This document shows positions 10,401-22,104 of a DNA stretch of 64,000 bases, piece after piece (positions within the stretch are counted from its first letter, which is position 1; the number at the start of each line of letters is the position of its first letter). Location: contig OZ251227.1 in the NCBI GenBank assembly GCA_965240325.2, positions 682,001 to 746,000 on the forward strand. The letters run 5' to 3'. The notes below the pieces were generated by a model that ran no database searches, had not been told where the DNA came from, and was given only the letters and a program-made list of their open reading frames with translations. The position numbers and the translations under genes were made by a program. The stretch is from Rebecca billardiae RCC1528. Its lineage: Eukaryota; Haptophyta.

Positions 10401-13400
10401 GAGGACAGGCGCACGGCGCGCAGCTTGGCCACCTCCTTCAGCGAGGCGGACCAGGCGCGCTGCCCGTCGGTGAGGAAGCCCGAGCCGTCCTGCGCGTCCT
10501 TCAGCTCGTTGAAGTTGTCGATCACCACGCCGACGAACAGGTTGATGATGAAGAACCCGCCGATCAGGATCCACGCCATGAAGAAGACCGACGGCGCCAG
10601 CTTGGACGGGGGCGCGCGCCGCACGTCCGCGTCCGGCGCCTCGTCCACGCCGTTCGCGCCGATGCCGAGGAGCATCACGTCGGGCCACATCTCGAGGCCG
10701 GACATCTCGAAGAGCACCATCATCGCGCGGCCGATGTTGTCAAAGTGCCCCAGCTCGGGCGTCACCCACAGCCGCGCCGCCCGCTCGCCGTCGCGCGCGC
10801 GCGTGTACGTGCCCACGCAGCGCGCGCGCGTGCGCACCGAGCGGTCCGTGCACGCGGAGAAGCGCCCGGCGAAGAGCTGCACGCCGAGGATGCCGAAGAC
10901 GACGAGGAAGAGCGCGAAGATGAGCAGCACGTTCGCCACCTCGGGGAACGAGCGGAACAGCGAGTTCACCACCAGCTTGAGCCCCTCGTTGTGCGTGAGC
11001 ACGCGCAAGGGCCGCAGCGCGCGCAGCAGCCGCAGCGCGCGCAGCATCCCGAGCAGGCGCGGCGAGAGCACGCCGCCGGCGAGCAGCTCGGAGGCGAGCG
11101 AGAGCCACGAGGTGAGCACCAGCCCCGCGTCGAGCACGTTCCACCCGCTCTTCAGGTACGCGCCCGGCGTGCGCAGCAGCCCGTGCGCCGCCAGCTTGAG
11201 GCCCATCTCGGCGGTGAAGGTGAGGGTGAACACCCACTCGGCCAACGCGAGGCCGAGCGACGCCCACGCGGGCCGAGCCGCGCCGGGGGTGTCGACGGCG
11301 AGGGCGATGGAGGAGAGCAGGATCAGCACGAGCACCGCGGACTCGAAGTACCGGTGCTCCACCACGCGCCTCGCCGCCGCGCGCAGCGGGTGCCCCGGCG
11401 CGAGGCAGCCGAGCGCCACGTCGTCGCCGTGCAGAAACGAGGCCCAGCGGCCGCGCAGCGCGCGCGCGGCCTCGCGCTGGCGGTGGCTCGGCGCGGGGGC
11501 GCTGCTCGGGAAGGGCAGCCGCGCGGGCGGCGCGTGCGCGCGCGACGGCCTCCGGTGGCCCGAGCCGCTCGCCACCGCGTCCCGCAGGCTCTGCCGGCGC
11601 GAGCCCACGCCCTCGCGCTGCGCGGCCGGCTCAGCGGCCGCGCCGACCGCCGCGCCGCCGCCGACCGCGCCCTCGGCGCCGCCGCCGCCGCTCGCGCGCG
11701 CGCCGCCGCCGACCAGCGCCGCGCGCGCGCCGCCGAGGGAGGCGCCAAGCCGTCCCGCCACGGCGCTGCTGCTGCCCGCGCCCGGCGCGCCGCCCTTCGC
11801 GCCCGGCGCGCCGCCAGCGCCCGCGCCACCAGCGCCAGCGCCCGCGGCTGACGCGGCGGCCGCGCGCGCGCCGCCGTGCTCGCGCGCGCGCGCCGCGCAC
11901 CCCGCGCCCGCGCCGTTGCACACGGCGCGCGGCGCGGAGGGCCCCAGCCGGCTCGGCGGCGCCGCGCCGCCGCTCGGCGCGCCGGCCGCCCGGCCGCCCG
12001 GCCCCCCAAACATCGCCGCGAGCCGCATGCCGCCGCCGCCGCCGCCGCCGCCCGTCGCCGCGAGCGAGTCGTGCGCCGAGCGCGCGGCCGCCGGCGGGCG
12101 CGCCGCCGCCGCCGCCGCCGCGGCGGTCTCGGCGCTGCCCGCCTCGGAGGAGCGGCCGCGCGAGTCGTGCCGCGGCATGGCGGCGCCCCAGTACGAGTGC
12201 CCTCTGTCGTCGTCCGCCCCGCGCTTGCCCCGCGCGCTCCCCTCCTCCGCCCCGTCCGTCGCGATCAGCTCGGCGACGTCCGCGTACGCGCGCGCCGCGC
12301 GCAGCCCGCCCCTCCGCTCCCACACGGGCGGCGGCTGCTGCTGCGCGCCCTCCAGCCGGCTGCTCGAGGCGTGGTGCAGCGCGGCGCCGGCGCCGCTGTG
12401 CGCGCGCGCGCCGCTCGCGCTACTGCCGCCCAGCGCGCCCAGCTCGCGCAGCTCGGACAGCCTCGAGAAGCGCGTGAGCGCGTTGAGCTTGAGCGCGCGC
12501 TCCTCGGCCTTCTTCGCGTCCTTGGCCTGGTCGATGTTGGACAGCAGCACCGCGATGAAGAGGTTGAGCACGAAGAACTTGCCGATGACGAAGACGACGA
12601 CCATGAACGAGACGACCTGCCACTGCTCGGCGCGCGGCAGCGAGCCCGCGCCCGAGTACATGATCTCGTTCCAGTTCTCCCCCGAGAGCACCACGAAGAT
12701 CGTGAGGAACGCCCAGCCGAACGAGTCGAAGTTGAACTGCATGCCGTCGCTCGGCGCGAACCGGCCGCGGAAGAGCTCCTGGCCGAGCAGCGCGGCGATG
12801 AACATGATCAGCACGAGGATGAGCGTGAGGTACGCCACCTGGTTGATCGAGAGCGTCACCATCCGCATCACGCGCCCCAGCCCGGGGAAGAAGGTCGCGA
12901 GCCGCACGAGCCGCAGCAGCCGGAACGCGCGCAGCGCCGTCACGTTCACGTCGCCCGACACGAGCTGCGAGATGGCCAGGCCCTGCTCGAGCCACGCGAG
13001 CCCGACGAGCACGGCGTCGAAGACGTTCCAGCGCGAGCGGAACGCCGACGCGCCGTACGCGATCACCTTGAGCCCCAGCTCGAACGTGAACGCGACGGTG
13101 AAGCCGAAGTTGGTCCACTCGAGCACGAGCGCGCGCGCGCGCGGCGTGTCGTGCGCGTGCAGCATCATCACGCCCGTGTTCAGCACGATGAAGAAGGTGA
13201 CGGTGCGCTCGAAGAGCGGGTGCTCGACGACGTGGCGCAGGTCGTACGGCCCCGCCGGCGGCTCGCTCCGCCCCCCGTCCGCCCCCTCGTGCGCGTGCGC
13301 GTGCGCGTGCGCGAGCGCGTGCGCGTGCGGCGCCGCGCCCCTCGCCTTCTCCCTGCGCCGGTCGAGGTCGGCCTCGCTCTGGAACGACTCGAAGATGACG

Positions 13401-14676
13401 GCGAGGAAGAGGTTGATGACGAAGATGCCGCCGATGGTCGTGAGGCTGAGGAAGTACACCACCGACACCCAGTAGTCCGCCCCCTTGCCCAGCGTGTACA
13501 TCACCTCCGTCCACCCCTCGAGCGTGACCGCGACGAAGATGGTGAGCATCGCGCGCGCCGTGTCGTCGAACGACGTCCAGCCGTAGTTTGGGTTCTGCTC
13601 GAAGAAGGCGCACGCCTGCGAGGGCGGGCACGCGCCGTCGGGCGCCTCCGGGTTGCAGATGCGCTGGTCCACCGCCGCGCCGCCCAGCTCGCGCCCCGCG
13701 AGCCCGCCGCCCGCGGCCAGCGCGTCCGCGTCCACGCAGCGGTGGTGCAGGCTTCCCTTGAAGAGCTGCACGCCGATGATCGCAAACACCACAAACATGA
13801 AGACCATCACGGCGAAGACGTCGAAGAGCTGCGGGATGGACTGCAGCATCGAGAGCACGAGCACGCGCATCCCCGGCACGCGCGTCACCGTGCGCAGCGG
13901 GCGCAGCACGCGGAACGTGCGCAGCACGGCGTAGTTGCCGCCCTGCGACGGCAGCGCGGTCGACAGCCAGCTGCGCGGCGCGGCGGGCGGGCGGCCGGGC
14001 AGGCGGGCGGGCGGGCGGGCGGGGACGGCGGCGGCGGGAGAGCGCACGCGCGCGCGACGTCAGCCAGCGGCGCAACGCGTGCCACGCGCACGGGGGTGCA
14101 GCGGGAGGGCCGCCTGCGCGCATCGGCTGCGCATCGCGCGCACGAGGTGGCGACCACGACCACGTCCAGCCAGTGCCACCGGTCTCGCAGGTAGGCCGAG
14201 CGGCCGGAGAAGAGGCCGAGCGCGAGCACCTTGATGACGAGCTCGACCGTGAACGCGATCGTGAACGCCAGCTCCACCTGCTGCATCCACCGCGCATCCT
14301 GCGCGCGCGGCGGCGGCGCGCGCGACAAGCGTGGGGCGCTCACCGTGAGAGGGCGCGGCGCGCACGCGCCGCTTGGTGCGCGCAGTTGGCCACGCACCGC
14401 CCCGGGGCCGTTGATGGCGATGAGGATGCAATTGGCCACGATCAGCACCAGCACCGACCTATCGAACCACGGCCATTCCACCAGCCAGATGGCGGCCTGC
14501 CGCACGGGGTGGTGGAGCGGCAGGAGGCCGAGCACGGCGCGCGAGTACTCTGGGCCATCGTCCTCGGGGGTCGACGACGCCCTTCCCGGGCTGGCGAGCC
14601 GGCGGACGCCGCTATGCTCGGGTGAAGACACAGCGGACGCCTGCACGGCCACTTCTCCGCGCGGTGCGACCATCAA
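7484..14676 (-). CDS. Voltage-gated calcium channel alpha subunit, four-domain, five exons
   Basis: A plasma- or flagellar-membrane pore protein of four repeats of six transmembrane segments. Inferred exons: 14676-14398, 14298-14144, 13970-10023, 9931-9460 and 9346-7484, giving 2,238 residues. Each intron restores the frame across conserved sequence (for example ending FRIMRMLR and resuming LVRWTKSIRN in the domain IV S4). Arginine-rich S4 segments are clear in every domain. The pore loops read TLEGW (about residue 295), LSGENW (575), SGLEMW (1238) and TTGESW (1540), an E/E/E/E filter expected of Ca2+ selectivity. The C-terminus has the Cav-type EF-hand region (FDRKG, LDPPLGLGDVERM, about 1620-1690) and an IQ-like calmodulin site (AAQLIQRRWRQTRIRRVF, about 1733). 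A long low-complexity II-III linker and a tail with Q6 follow. It is close to the Cav family, but subtype cannot be assigned. The start is the first Met before domain I S1. It is divergent from the gene at 14985. Confidence 0.9.
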
Positions 14677-14984
14677 GTCGCGCTTTGGTTGCGGCTTGTG
14701 CTAGCAGCAAGGGCCGTGCGACACCATGGCGGCCTTTGCCGCGCGCGCGCAGAAAGGGATCTTGATCAGCGCCCGCGCTTTCTGGTATTTCACGGCGTGG
14801 CGGTCGATGGGTGAGCGTTGGCTACTCACAAGTGACCGTCTTCGATTCATTCGTGGGTGTGGGGTCCCAGATTTGTAGCAGCGAGCTACATTTGTACCCG
14901 CCCTTGATCACCATCACGGACGCACGCGTGCACGTCTTGACTGGCTGGAGAGCTGGTTGCCAGTGAGGCACGTGCCGAGGCGGG

Positions 14985-15419
14985 ATGATGGCGGCGGCGT
15001 CTGCACGCGCTCTTTTGCTGCTCATGCTGGCGTGTGGCTGCTCCTCGGCGAGCCTCGCGCCCGGTCTGAGCGAGGCCAGCCGTCATTTTGCGCTCGCGAG
15101 CACGCGCGGCGCTCCCCCGCGAGGACGCTTGGATGCCCCGGCGCAGCGCACGAGCCTCCCTCCACAAGAGAGATTGCGCAGCGTCGCATCGCTGCGGGGC
15201 GGCTTCGTGGGGCACTGGGTGCGGGCGGCGACACGCGTGACGGCGGGCGTCGTCGGGACGGGCGGGAGCACCATCTGGCGCCTCATCAAGCTCCAGGCTC
15301 TTGTCGTCCTGCTCGCGACGGTGTGGCCGATCCCGCTGGTGATCTTCTTCTACTGGCTCATGTACACATGGTTTGGGTGTGAGGGCACGAGCATGATCGC
15401 CTTCACGGGGCTGCGGTGA
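14985..15419 (+). CDS. Small signal-peptide membrane protein, unknown function
   Basis: 144 residues. The N-terminus ([15 protein letters not shown], residues 9-23) looks like a signal peptide with a likely cleavage near SSA. A basic, serine-poor middle contains SVASLRGGF (about 67-75). A hydrophobic segment ([23 protein letters not shown], about 104-126) should span a membrane, and a short C-terminal tail follows. A signal peptide followed by a basic stretch could be a bipartite plastid-targeting leader in an alga with a secondary plastid, but that is speculation. I recognise no domain. It is transcribed divergently from the Ca2+ channel, with 308 bp between start codons, so a shared promoter region is likely. 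Confidence 0.6.
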   Translation: MMAAASARALLLLMLACGCSSASLAPGLSEASRHFALASTRGAPPRGRLDAPAQRTSLPPQERLRSVASLRGGFVGHWVRAATRVTAGVVGTGGSTIWRLIKLQALVVLLATVWPIPLVIFFYWLMYTWFGCEGTSMIAFTGLR

Positions 15420-16625
<1,206 letters not shown>

Positions 16626-17786
16626 CTAGGCTTCATCCCGGGGTCCCGCCTGCCGCCATTCGTTGCAGTGCTGCTTGTGCGCCTTCCACGCGCGCCGCAG
16701 GTGGTCGTGCGAGCAGAACACCGCCACGTGACATCGATCACACTTCTTCAGCCTCAGGCCGCGACGTTTCGCCTTGGCGCACACGAGGCAGCACTTGGAC
16801 ACCACCTCGCGCTCCCCTGCAAATCGGACGAGCACTGCACAGGGGTCGAGAGTGCCGTCGAGCTCGTGCGCGCGGAGCAGCAGCCGCGTGCCCTCGACCA
16901 CATCGCGCTCCACGCCCTCCCCCGCCAGCATCAGCAGTCCAAGCTTAGACTGAGCGAATGATGAATCGCCATCAGCGGCCAGCCGGTACCAACGCGCCGC
17001 CTCGATCCTATCCTGCTGCACGCCCTCACCCGTCTGGTAGCGCGCGCCCAGAATGCACTGCGCTTTTGCGTACCCCTGGTCGGCCGCCAGCCGGAACCAG
17101 CGGGCCGCCTCTGCCGTGTCCTGCGGCACGCCCTCGCCCTTCTGGCAGCGCGCGCCCAGAATGCACTGCGCTTCTGCGCAGCCCTGCTCAGCTGCCAGCC
17201 GGAACCAGCGCACCGCCTCTACCGTGTCCTGCTTCACGCCCTCGCCCTTCTGGCAGCACACGCCCAGGTCGCACTGCGCTTCTGCGCAGCCCTGCTCGGC
17301 CGCCAGCCGGAACCAGCGCACCGCCTCTGCCCAGTCCTGCGGCACGCCATCGCCATTACTGTAGCACAGGCCCAGGTTGTACTGCGTTTTTGCGCTGCCA
17401 TCAGTGCCCTGCTCGGCCGCCAGCCGGTACCAGCGCACCGCCGCTGCCCAGTCCAGCGGCACGCCCTCGCCGTACGCGCAGCACATGCCCAGATGGTGTT
17501 GCGCCGTTGCGTGGCCTTGCTCAGCCGCCAGCTGATACCAGTGCACGGCCTTGATGGCATCTTTGACCATTCCATGCAGGCCCTTAGCATGGCATGCGCC
17601 AAGCATGAACTGAGCATCTGCCAGCCCGCGCTCGGCGGCGATGTGCCACATGCAGGCTGCCTCGCCCGAATTCTGAGCGACGCCATCTCCGCGTGCGAGG
17701 CGATCAGCCAGTACATGCGCGGCACGCGCGTCACCTCGCGCCGACCTGCGCTGAAGCAGCTTCACCGCAGCGCTGGTTTCGTCCAT
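16626..17786 (-). CDS. Sel1-repeat protein with C-terminal MYND-type zinc finger
   Basis: 386 residues in one exon. Seven or more Sel1-like repeats (about residues 20-300) follow the AAEQGxAxAQxxLGxxYxxGxGVxxDxxxAxxWxxLA pattern, for example AAEQGCAEAQCDLGVCCQKG. These form a TPR-like solenoid that binds proteins. A MYND-like finger follows (about 337-376: CCLVC, KKCDRC, VFCSHDH, WKAHKQHC). The sixth expected cysteine is His (CSHDH), so zinc binding may be altered. The combination suggests an adaptor or ubiquitin- or chromatin-linked scaffold, but the target is unknown. Adjacent repeats are nearly identical at DNA level (about 17050-17330), pointing to recent internal duplication. The start is the first Met of the frame, directly before the repeat region. 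Confidence 0.85.
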   Translation of the reverse strand: MDETSAAVKLLQRRSARGDARAAHVLADRLARGDGVAQNSGEAACMWHIAAERGLADAQFMLGACHAKGLHGMVKDAIKAVHWYQLAAEQGHATAQHHLGMCCAYGEGVPLDWAAAVRWYRLAAEQGTDGSAKTQYNLGLCYSNGDGVPQDWAEAVRWFRLAAEQGCAEAQCDLGVCCQKGEGVKQDTVEAVRWFRLAAEQGCAEAQCILGARCQKGEGVPQDTAEAARWFRLAADQGYAKAQCILGARYQTGEGVQQDRIEAARWYRLAADGDSSFAQSKLGLLMLAGEGVERDVVEGTRLLLRAHELDGTLDPCAVLVRFAGEREVVSKCCLVCAKAKRRGLRLKKCDRCHVAVFCSHDHLRRAWKAHKQHCNEWRQAGPRDEA

Positions 17787-18574
17787 CTGTGCGTGCGGCT
17801 CCTTGTTCCCCGTCGAGGCGCGCGCTTGCGCTGCCGCCGCCGCCCACGGGTTGCGGCGCGAAGACCGTTGGTTGGACCAAGGGGGTTCAGCCCTTACGAA
17901 ACAGAGACTGAGTCGGCACGCTGCTCACTATCAGCCAAGGGAGTTATCAGCCAAGGGAGTGACTCCCTTGTATCAGCGGTGGCAGGGGCGTTGCGCCAGC
18001 TGGACAAACGCCTTCCGGTCTTTTCAGTTCTGCGCTTTTCAAAACGAAATGTTCTGCGCTCTGTCCAACGGCAAAGCGCGGCGGATGGCGGCTTCGCCGC
18101 CGCATGGGCGGGCGATGGCCGTTGCCCGCATAAAACGTGCGTCGGAGGCACGGAAGCGGGCAGATGGCGCGTCGCACGCGTCGTGGAACTCGGTCGCGAC
18201 GCTCGCCAGCCTCAGCGCGCGCGGCGAAGCCACGTCCATGGGCGCCCAGCGTGCAGGCGGCACGGTCACGCCGCTCGGCCGCAGCGACCGGCCTCGCACG
18301 CGTCCTTGCCGCGCGAAAGGGCATCCCAGCTGCGGTCATTCGACTTGTGCGTCAGGAGCAGTGTGCCAGCTAGCCGACGCGCACGCACCGCGAGCTGCAC
18401 GGCGTGCGCAACCGTAGCCCGCCGAGCGTGCGCCGATGCGGCACAGCGGGAGAGGGCCCCGATCCGAAGGCGACTCTCGTCAGAGGCCCTCCGTAGCTTC
18501 GTGATCTACGAAAGCTAGCGGCCCTCGCGTTTGTCCAGCTGGCGCAACGCACTGGGGACGTCGGGCGGCGGAGG
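17787..18574. other. Intergenic region holding an inverted-repeat segment
   Basis: No convincing gene. It contains a duplicated ATCAGCCAAGGGAGT ending in the near-perfect palindrome CAAGGGAGTGACTCCCTTG (17952-17970). The 563-bp inverted-repeat segment at 17988-18550 follows. Confidence 0.5.
17988..18550. repeat. 563-bp segment with perfect 24-bp inverted ends
   Basis: The left end (17988-18011) has core GTTGCGCCAGCTGGACAAAC. It is the exact reverse complement of the right end (18527-18550). No transposase-like frame lies inside, so a non-autonomous element (MITE-like) is plausible. No clear target duplication was found. The right end lies 24 bp before the next gene's start codon. Confidence 0.5.
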
Positions 18575-19786
18575 ATGGCGCGGTGGAGGCCCCCATCAGC
18601 CGCATTCGCGGACGCGGAGGCCGCACAAAAAGCGCTGCGATCCCTCGGGCTGCAGCGCGCCCGACTGGCTCAGAGCGATGGGAGGACCAATACCTCTGCC
18701 GCGCACGAGTGCGCGGCGCTCAGGGCCGGTCTGTGCGCATGGGTACGACGCGCGCGCGATCGCCAGCCATCGTGGGGCAGCGATGCCGCGGCCTTTGACG
18801 CGGCACTTGGCGCGCTCGAGGCGCTTCCGTCCGACGCGAGGGCCTGGGAGCGCGCGGCTTTTCACGAACCGAGCCGCCTCGCGAGCGCCCTCCGCGCCTC
18901 CTCAGCGGCATGCACGCCGCTCATCGCCTCGGTGAGCCACGTGCAGCCGGCAGCGCGCACCAGACCGGCCTCCCCCGGTCCGGCCGCGTACGCACACAGG
19001 GGCGGCGGCGTGCGCACTGCACCGCCCAAGCCAGCGGCAACCTTTGGGCGACGTGCGCGCGTGCGCGATCTCGACTCTGCACGGCGCGAGCTGCGTACGC
19101 TCGAGCACGCGGCGGCACGTGGTGCGCGCGCGCAGGCTGCAGCCGACACGCCGCGGGCGCGCGCGGCGGCGGCTGAATGCGCGCGCTCGCTCGAGGCCGT
19201 GGACGCGTGGCTCCGCGCGCTGCGCGTGCCTGGCGCGCTGGACGGCGGTGCGAGTGTGCGTGCTGAAGCGCTGCAGGTGCTCGGGCAGCTGCCCAGCTCC
19301 GAGGCGGGCTGGTGGCAGCGCTGGCGCGAGCGCGGGGCGCGGCACTCGCAGCACGCTGTGGCTGTGGCGAACGCGCGGCCCGCCAGTGCGCCTCCGCCAG
19401 CGCCTGCGTCGAGCGGTGTCGACGATGGTGCTGAGGATGGCCGCCGAGGACGCAGCGTGCGCGGCGTGATTGAGCGACTGCTCGCCGCGCTGCTCCCCCT
19501 CCAATGGGCCGTGGAGAGCGGTGCCGGCCCAGGCTCTGCTGGCTATGGCTACCCCACGGCGATTCGGTGGGTGGATGAGGCGGAGCGGCTGGTCGAGCTG
19601 CTCGGAGACCGGGCGCCGCGGCTGTCGCCCAAGCTCACAGTGATGCAGCCCGTCAAAGGGATGGCTGCCCTGGCAGCGCAACCGGCGCCAGCGCCATCGG
19701 CGCGCGTGGTGCCGCCAGTGCGCGTGATGCTGGTGCTTCAGGTCGTGCAAAGGGGGGGCGTGGTTTGCCGGCTATGGACAGAGTGA
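18575..19786 (+). CDS. Unknown protein with a SHIPPO/STPGR-like SPGPAAY motif
   Basis: 403 residues, rich in Ala and Arg. The only familiar element is SPGPAAY followed by PAATFGRRARVRD (about residues 132-165), the layout of a single STPGR/SHIPPO repeat. Such repeats occur in outer dense fibre and other axonemal or microtubule proteins. Helical A/R/E-rich segments flank it (about 165-220), and a low-complexity A/P linker follows (about 265-290). One motif copy is weak support for a ciliary role. The start ATG lies just inside the end of an inverted-repeat segment, so an upstream start cannot be excluded. No membrane segment is seen. Confidence 0.55.
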   Translation: MARWRPPSAAFADAEAAQKALRSLGLQRARLAQSDGRTNTSAAHECAALRAGLCAWVRRARDRQPSWGSDAAAFDAALGALEALPSDARAWERAAFHEPSRLASALRASSAACTPLIASVSHVQPAARTRPASPGPAAYAHRGGGVRTAPPKPAATFGRRARVRDLDSARRELRTLEHAAARGARAQAAADTPRARAAAAECARSLEAVDAWLRALRVPGALDGGASVRAEALQVLGQLPSSEAGWWQRWRERGARHSQHAVAVANARPASAPPPAPASSGVDDGAEDGRRGRSVRGVIERLLAALLPLQWAVESGAGPGSAGYGYPTAIRWVDEAERLVELLGDRAPRLSPKLTVMQPVKGMAALAAQPAPAPSARVVPPVRVMLVLQVVQRGGVVCRLWTE

Positions 19787-20223
19787 GGTGGCGGCGGCCC
19801 ATCATCATCCCCGCCAGTGCGCCTCTGCACTCATCGCGCATCAGTGACGGTCCATCATCACGCATATTGCTCCCACTGGCCACTATAGTGTCTGAGCAGC
19901 GGCCACGCAGCATACTCACTTAGTGACTCATACTGCGCGCTGTCTCGACGTGAGGCTGACGCGTCCGGCCGTTTTAATATATATCACTAACTATTATAAT
20001 ATAATTACTATACTTACAAATCATAATAAATTTAGCCCAGCTCGGCTTGAAACATTACCCGGTACTCGGTAGCAATCAGAATACTTCCGAGTGCAATGAT
20101 GACTGATCGCGTAGCGCAGCATAGCACTGATGCTGAGACTGAGACGATAAGGACGAGCCCATGCCATTGCTGAAATGCTGCTGCGAATGCTTCATTATAT
20201 AATCACTGGGTGCTGCTCAGCAC
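19787..20223. other. AT-richer intergenic DNA
   Basis: Convergent intergenic spacer between a plus-strand gene and the minus-strand Canopy-like gene. An AT-rich core (about 19975-20035) is present. No gene seen. Confidence 0.5.
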
Positions 20224-21235
20224 TCAGAGCTCCTCCTTAGGGGCTGCGCCGTCCCCGCCCGCATCGGCATCGTCTGCCTCGCCCTCGCCCTCATCGGCCA
20301 TGTCGTCGCCGAACGCGCCGAACTCGTCGCCGAACTGCGCCTTCAGGCTGTCCATCCCCTTCGCCAGGTCTTCTCGCCTGTACATGGTGCCGCCCATCCC
20401 CGAGGCCTTGAGGTTGGCCATCCTGCGGACACCGTCGCCGCCGGCGCGCGCACGCGCCGCGTGAGGTTGCGCGGCCCTCGCGTGGGGCCGCGGCTGCGCG
20501 CGCGCGCGGGCGGGTGCGGTTGCGTCGCGACGAGGGCGCGCACATGTCGTTCATCTGCTTCTCGTCGTCACTCATCGCGCGGAACGCGTAGTCCTTGCGC
20601 CCGGGCGGCAGCGGCGGCGCCTTCTTCTTGCACACGCCCGCAGCTCGGTTGCACACCAGCCGCTGCACCTTCTCCAGCTCGGTACCATCGCGCACGGCCT
20701 CGTACAAGATCTCGGTGAAGTCCGTGTCCGCGGCGTCGACGAACTCCTCGCACGCGCGCTCGATCGTGCGGCACTCGCGCTCGCAGTGGCCGTACCCCGC
20801 GTGCTCGCGCACCTCCAGCCGGTCGCCCGACGCCACGAGGTCAAGGTGCCGGATCCACGCGCCCGGCCCCTCCGGCTTGTCCGAGTCGCACATCGCCTCG
20901 ACGAAGTCCTGCACGGCTTCCTCGCCGTCAAACTCGACGGCCTCGTTTTTCCGCTTCTTCTGGTACTTGAAGCGCTTCTCCAGAATGCTCCGCGCCTTCT
21001 CGTACGCGACGGCCACGCCCATGCGGCACACCTCGCACCGGATGTATTTGAGGTCCGACTTGATGACCTCCGCCTTGGGCGTCTGGTCCTTGCGCCCCAT
21101 CGGCGTGCCCTTCACCCCCATCTCCTCCAGCATCTCCTCCTCCTCAGCAGACATCGACTGCGCCGCGCATGCGGCGATGCCGGCAGCGATCAGCAGCGCG
21201 AGCGTGACGGCGCGCATCGTGTGCGCCAACGCCAC
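20224..21235 (-). CDS. Canopy-like saposin-fold ER protein ending KEEL, two exons
   Basis: Inferred exons 21235-20544 and 20422-20224 give 296 residues. An N-terminal signal peptide (VTLALLIAAGIAACAA) leads into an acidic stretch. A saposin-like domain follows, with paired cysteines (RCEVCRMGV; HCERECRTIERACEEF; VCNRAAGVC), as in the Canopy/CNPY family of ER folding helpers. The inferred join gives KQMNDMMANLKASGMGG, then YRREDL, a motif that fits the family tail. The last four residues, KEEL, are a KDEL-type ER retrieval signal, supporting ER-lumen location and the exon 2 join. The donor is GTGCGC and the intron is 121 bp. The role is likely a chaperone for specific membrane or secreted clients, with the client unknown. 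Confidence 0.82.
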
Positions 21236-21828
21236 GTCAGCGTCCGCTACGACCGAGGCCGCGAACCGGACTCCAAAGCCACCAGACCAGTGCTTCCACG
21301 ACCGGTTTGCTCTGGGTTGACTTCCAACGAGCGACCGGCCCGCCGCCGGCCGATCCCGTGCTGGTGAGCCTGACGACTCGGGCTCGGCCGCGGTGGGCGG
21401 CCAGTCGCACTCTCTCCTATCTCTGCGGCTAGCTGACCAAGCAGAGTCGTCAGAGGCAAAGCTCGGCGCGGGACACCGTGATTTGCAAGGCCGTGACGGG
21501 CTTAGACACCGTCGCGCGCGGAAGTCATCATACTAAGCAGTGAACGCGACTGCGGCCGTGCCCGCCGTTCACGCCCGCCCGGACAGCCCGGCGTGGGCGG
21601 CTGCGGCGTCGGGCGGCAGCCAGTGCGCATTGTGGCGCCTGAACGTCGGGCACGTGCGAGAGCCATACGGCGGTGCTGACCGCACGCCGGCACCGTGCTC
21701 TCGCTCTCCCTTCCCCCCCCCAGCACCCCATGTGCGTAAGATGATGCCATCGACAACGGCTTGCGCCCAACAAACGCCAACAAACCCTTGGATCGAGGAC
21801 GAGGTTCTCCGTGGGGGTCATCGGGGGC
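21236..21828. other. Intergenic region, no gene seen
   Basis: Mixed-GC sequence between two minus-strand genes. A C10 run lies near 21712. No recognisable protein or RNA. Confidence 0.45.
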
Positions 21829-22104
21829 TTACGCCGTGTTCTGCGACTCCCGGCGGCGCACCATCTCCTTCACACCCGATGTGCCCGTGCCGGCGTGGCC
21901 CTCCGACTTGGTCAGGCGTCGCGCCACCGCGCCCTGCTCCTTTTCGCCGGTGCCGCCGATGCCGCTGGCGAGGTCCGAGTTACGCCTCTGGAGCTGGTTC
22001 TGCTTGGGCGCGTTGAAGGCCTTCGCCCCCGAGCCCGAGAAGACGAGCGAGACGCCGATCACGGCGCCGCCGAGCGCAACGAGGGGGATGATGGCCTGCG
22101 ACAT
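21829..22104 (-). CDS. Small single-pass membrane protein, unknown
   Basis: 91 residues. The hydrophobic N-terminus (IIPLVALGGAVIGVSLVFSG, residues 5-24) can serve as a signal anchor. A polar, charged tail follows with KAFNAPKQNQ and a basic end. The tail looks soluble and disordered. I recognise no family. Support comes from the clean ATG, the membrane segment at the very N-terminus and protein-like composition in only this frame. It lies upstream of and divergent from the VPS13-class gene. Confidence 0.5.
   Translation of the reverse strand: MSQAIIPLVALGGAVIGVSLVFSGSGAKAFNAPKQNQLQRRNSDLASGIGGTGEKEQGAVARRLTKSEGHAGTGTSGVKEMVRRRESQNTA

Noticed and set aside
10242-13475. 1,077-codon plus-strand frame across the Ca2+ channel
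   Set aside because: Antisense shadow; the minus strand has clear channel domains.
17493-18518. 341-codon plus-strand frame
   Set aside because: Starts inside the Sel1/MYND gene on the other strand and runs through an inverted-repeat segment; no domain.
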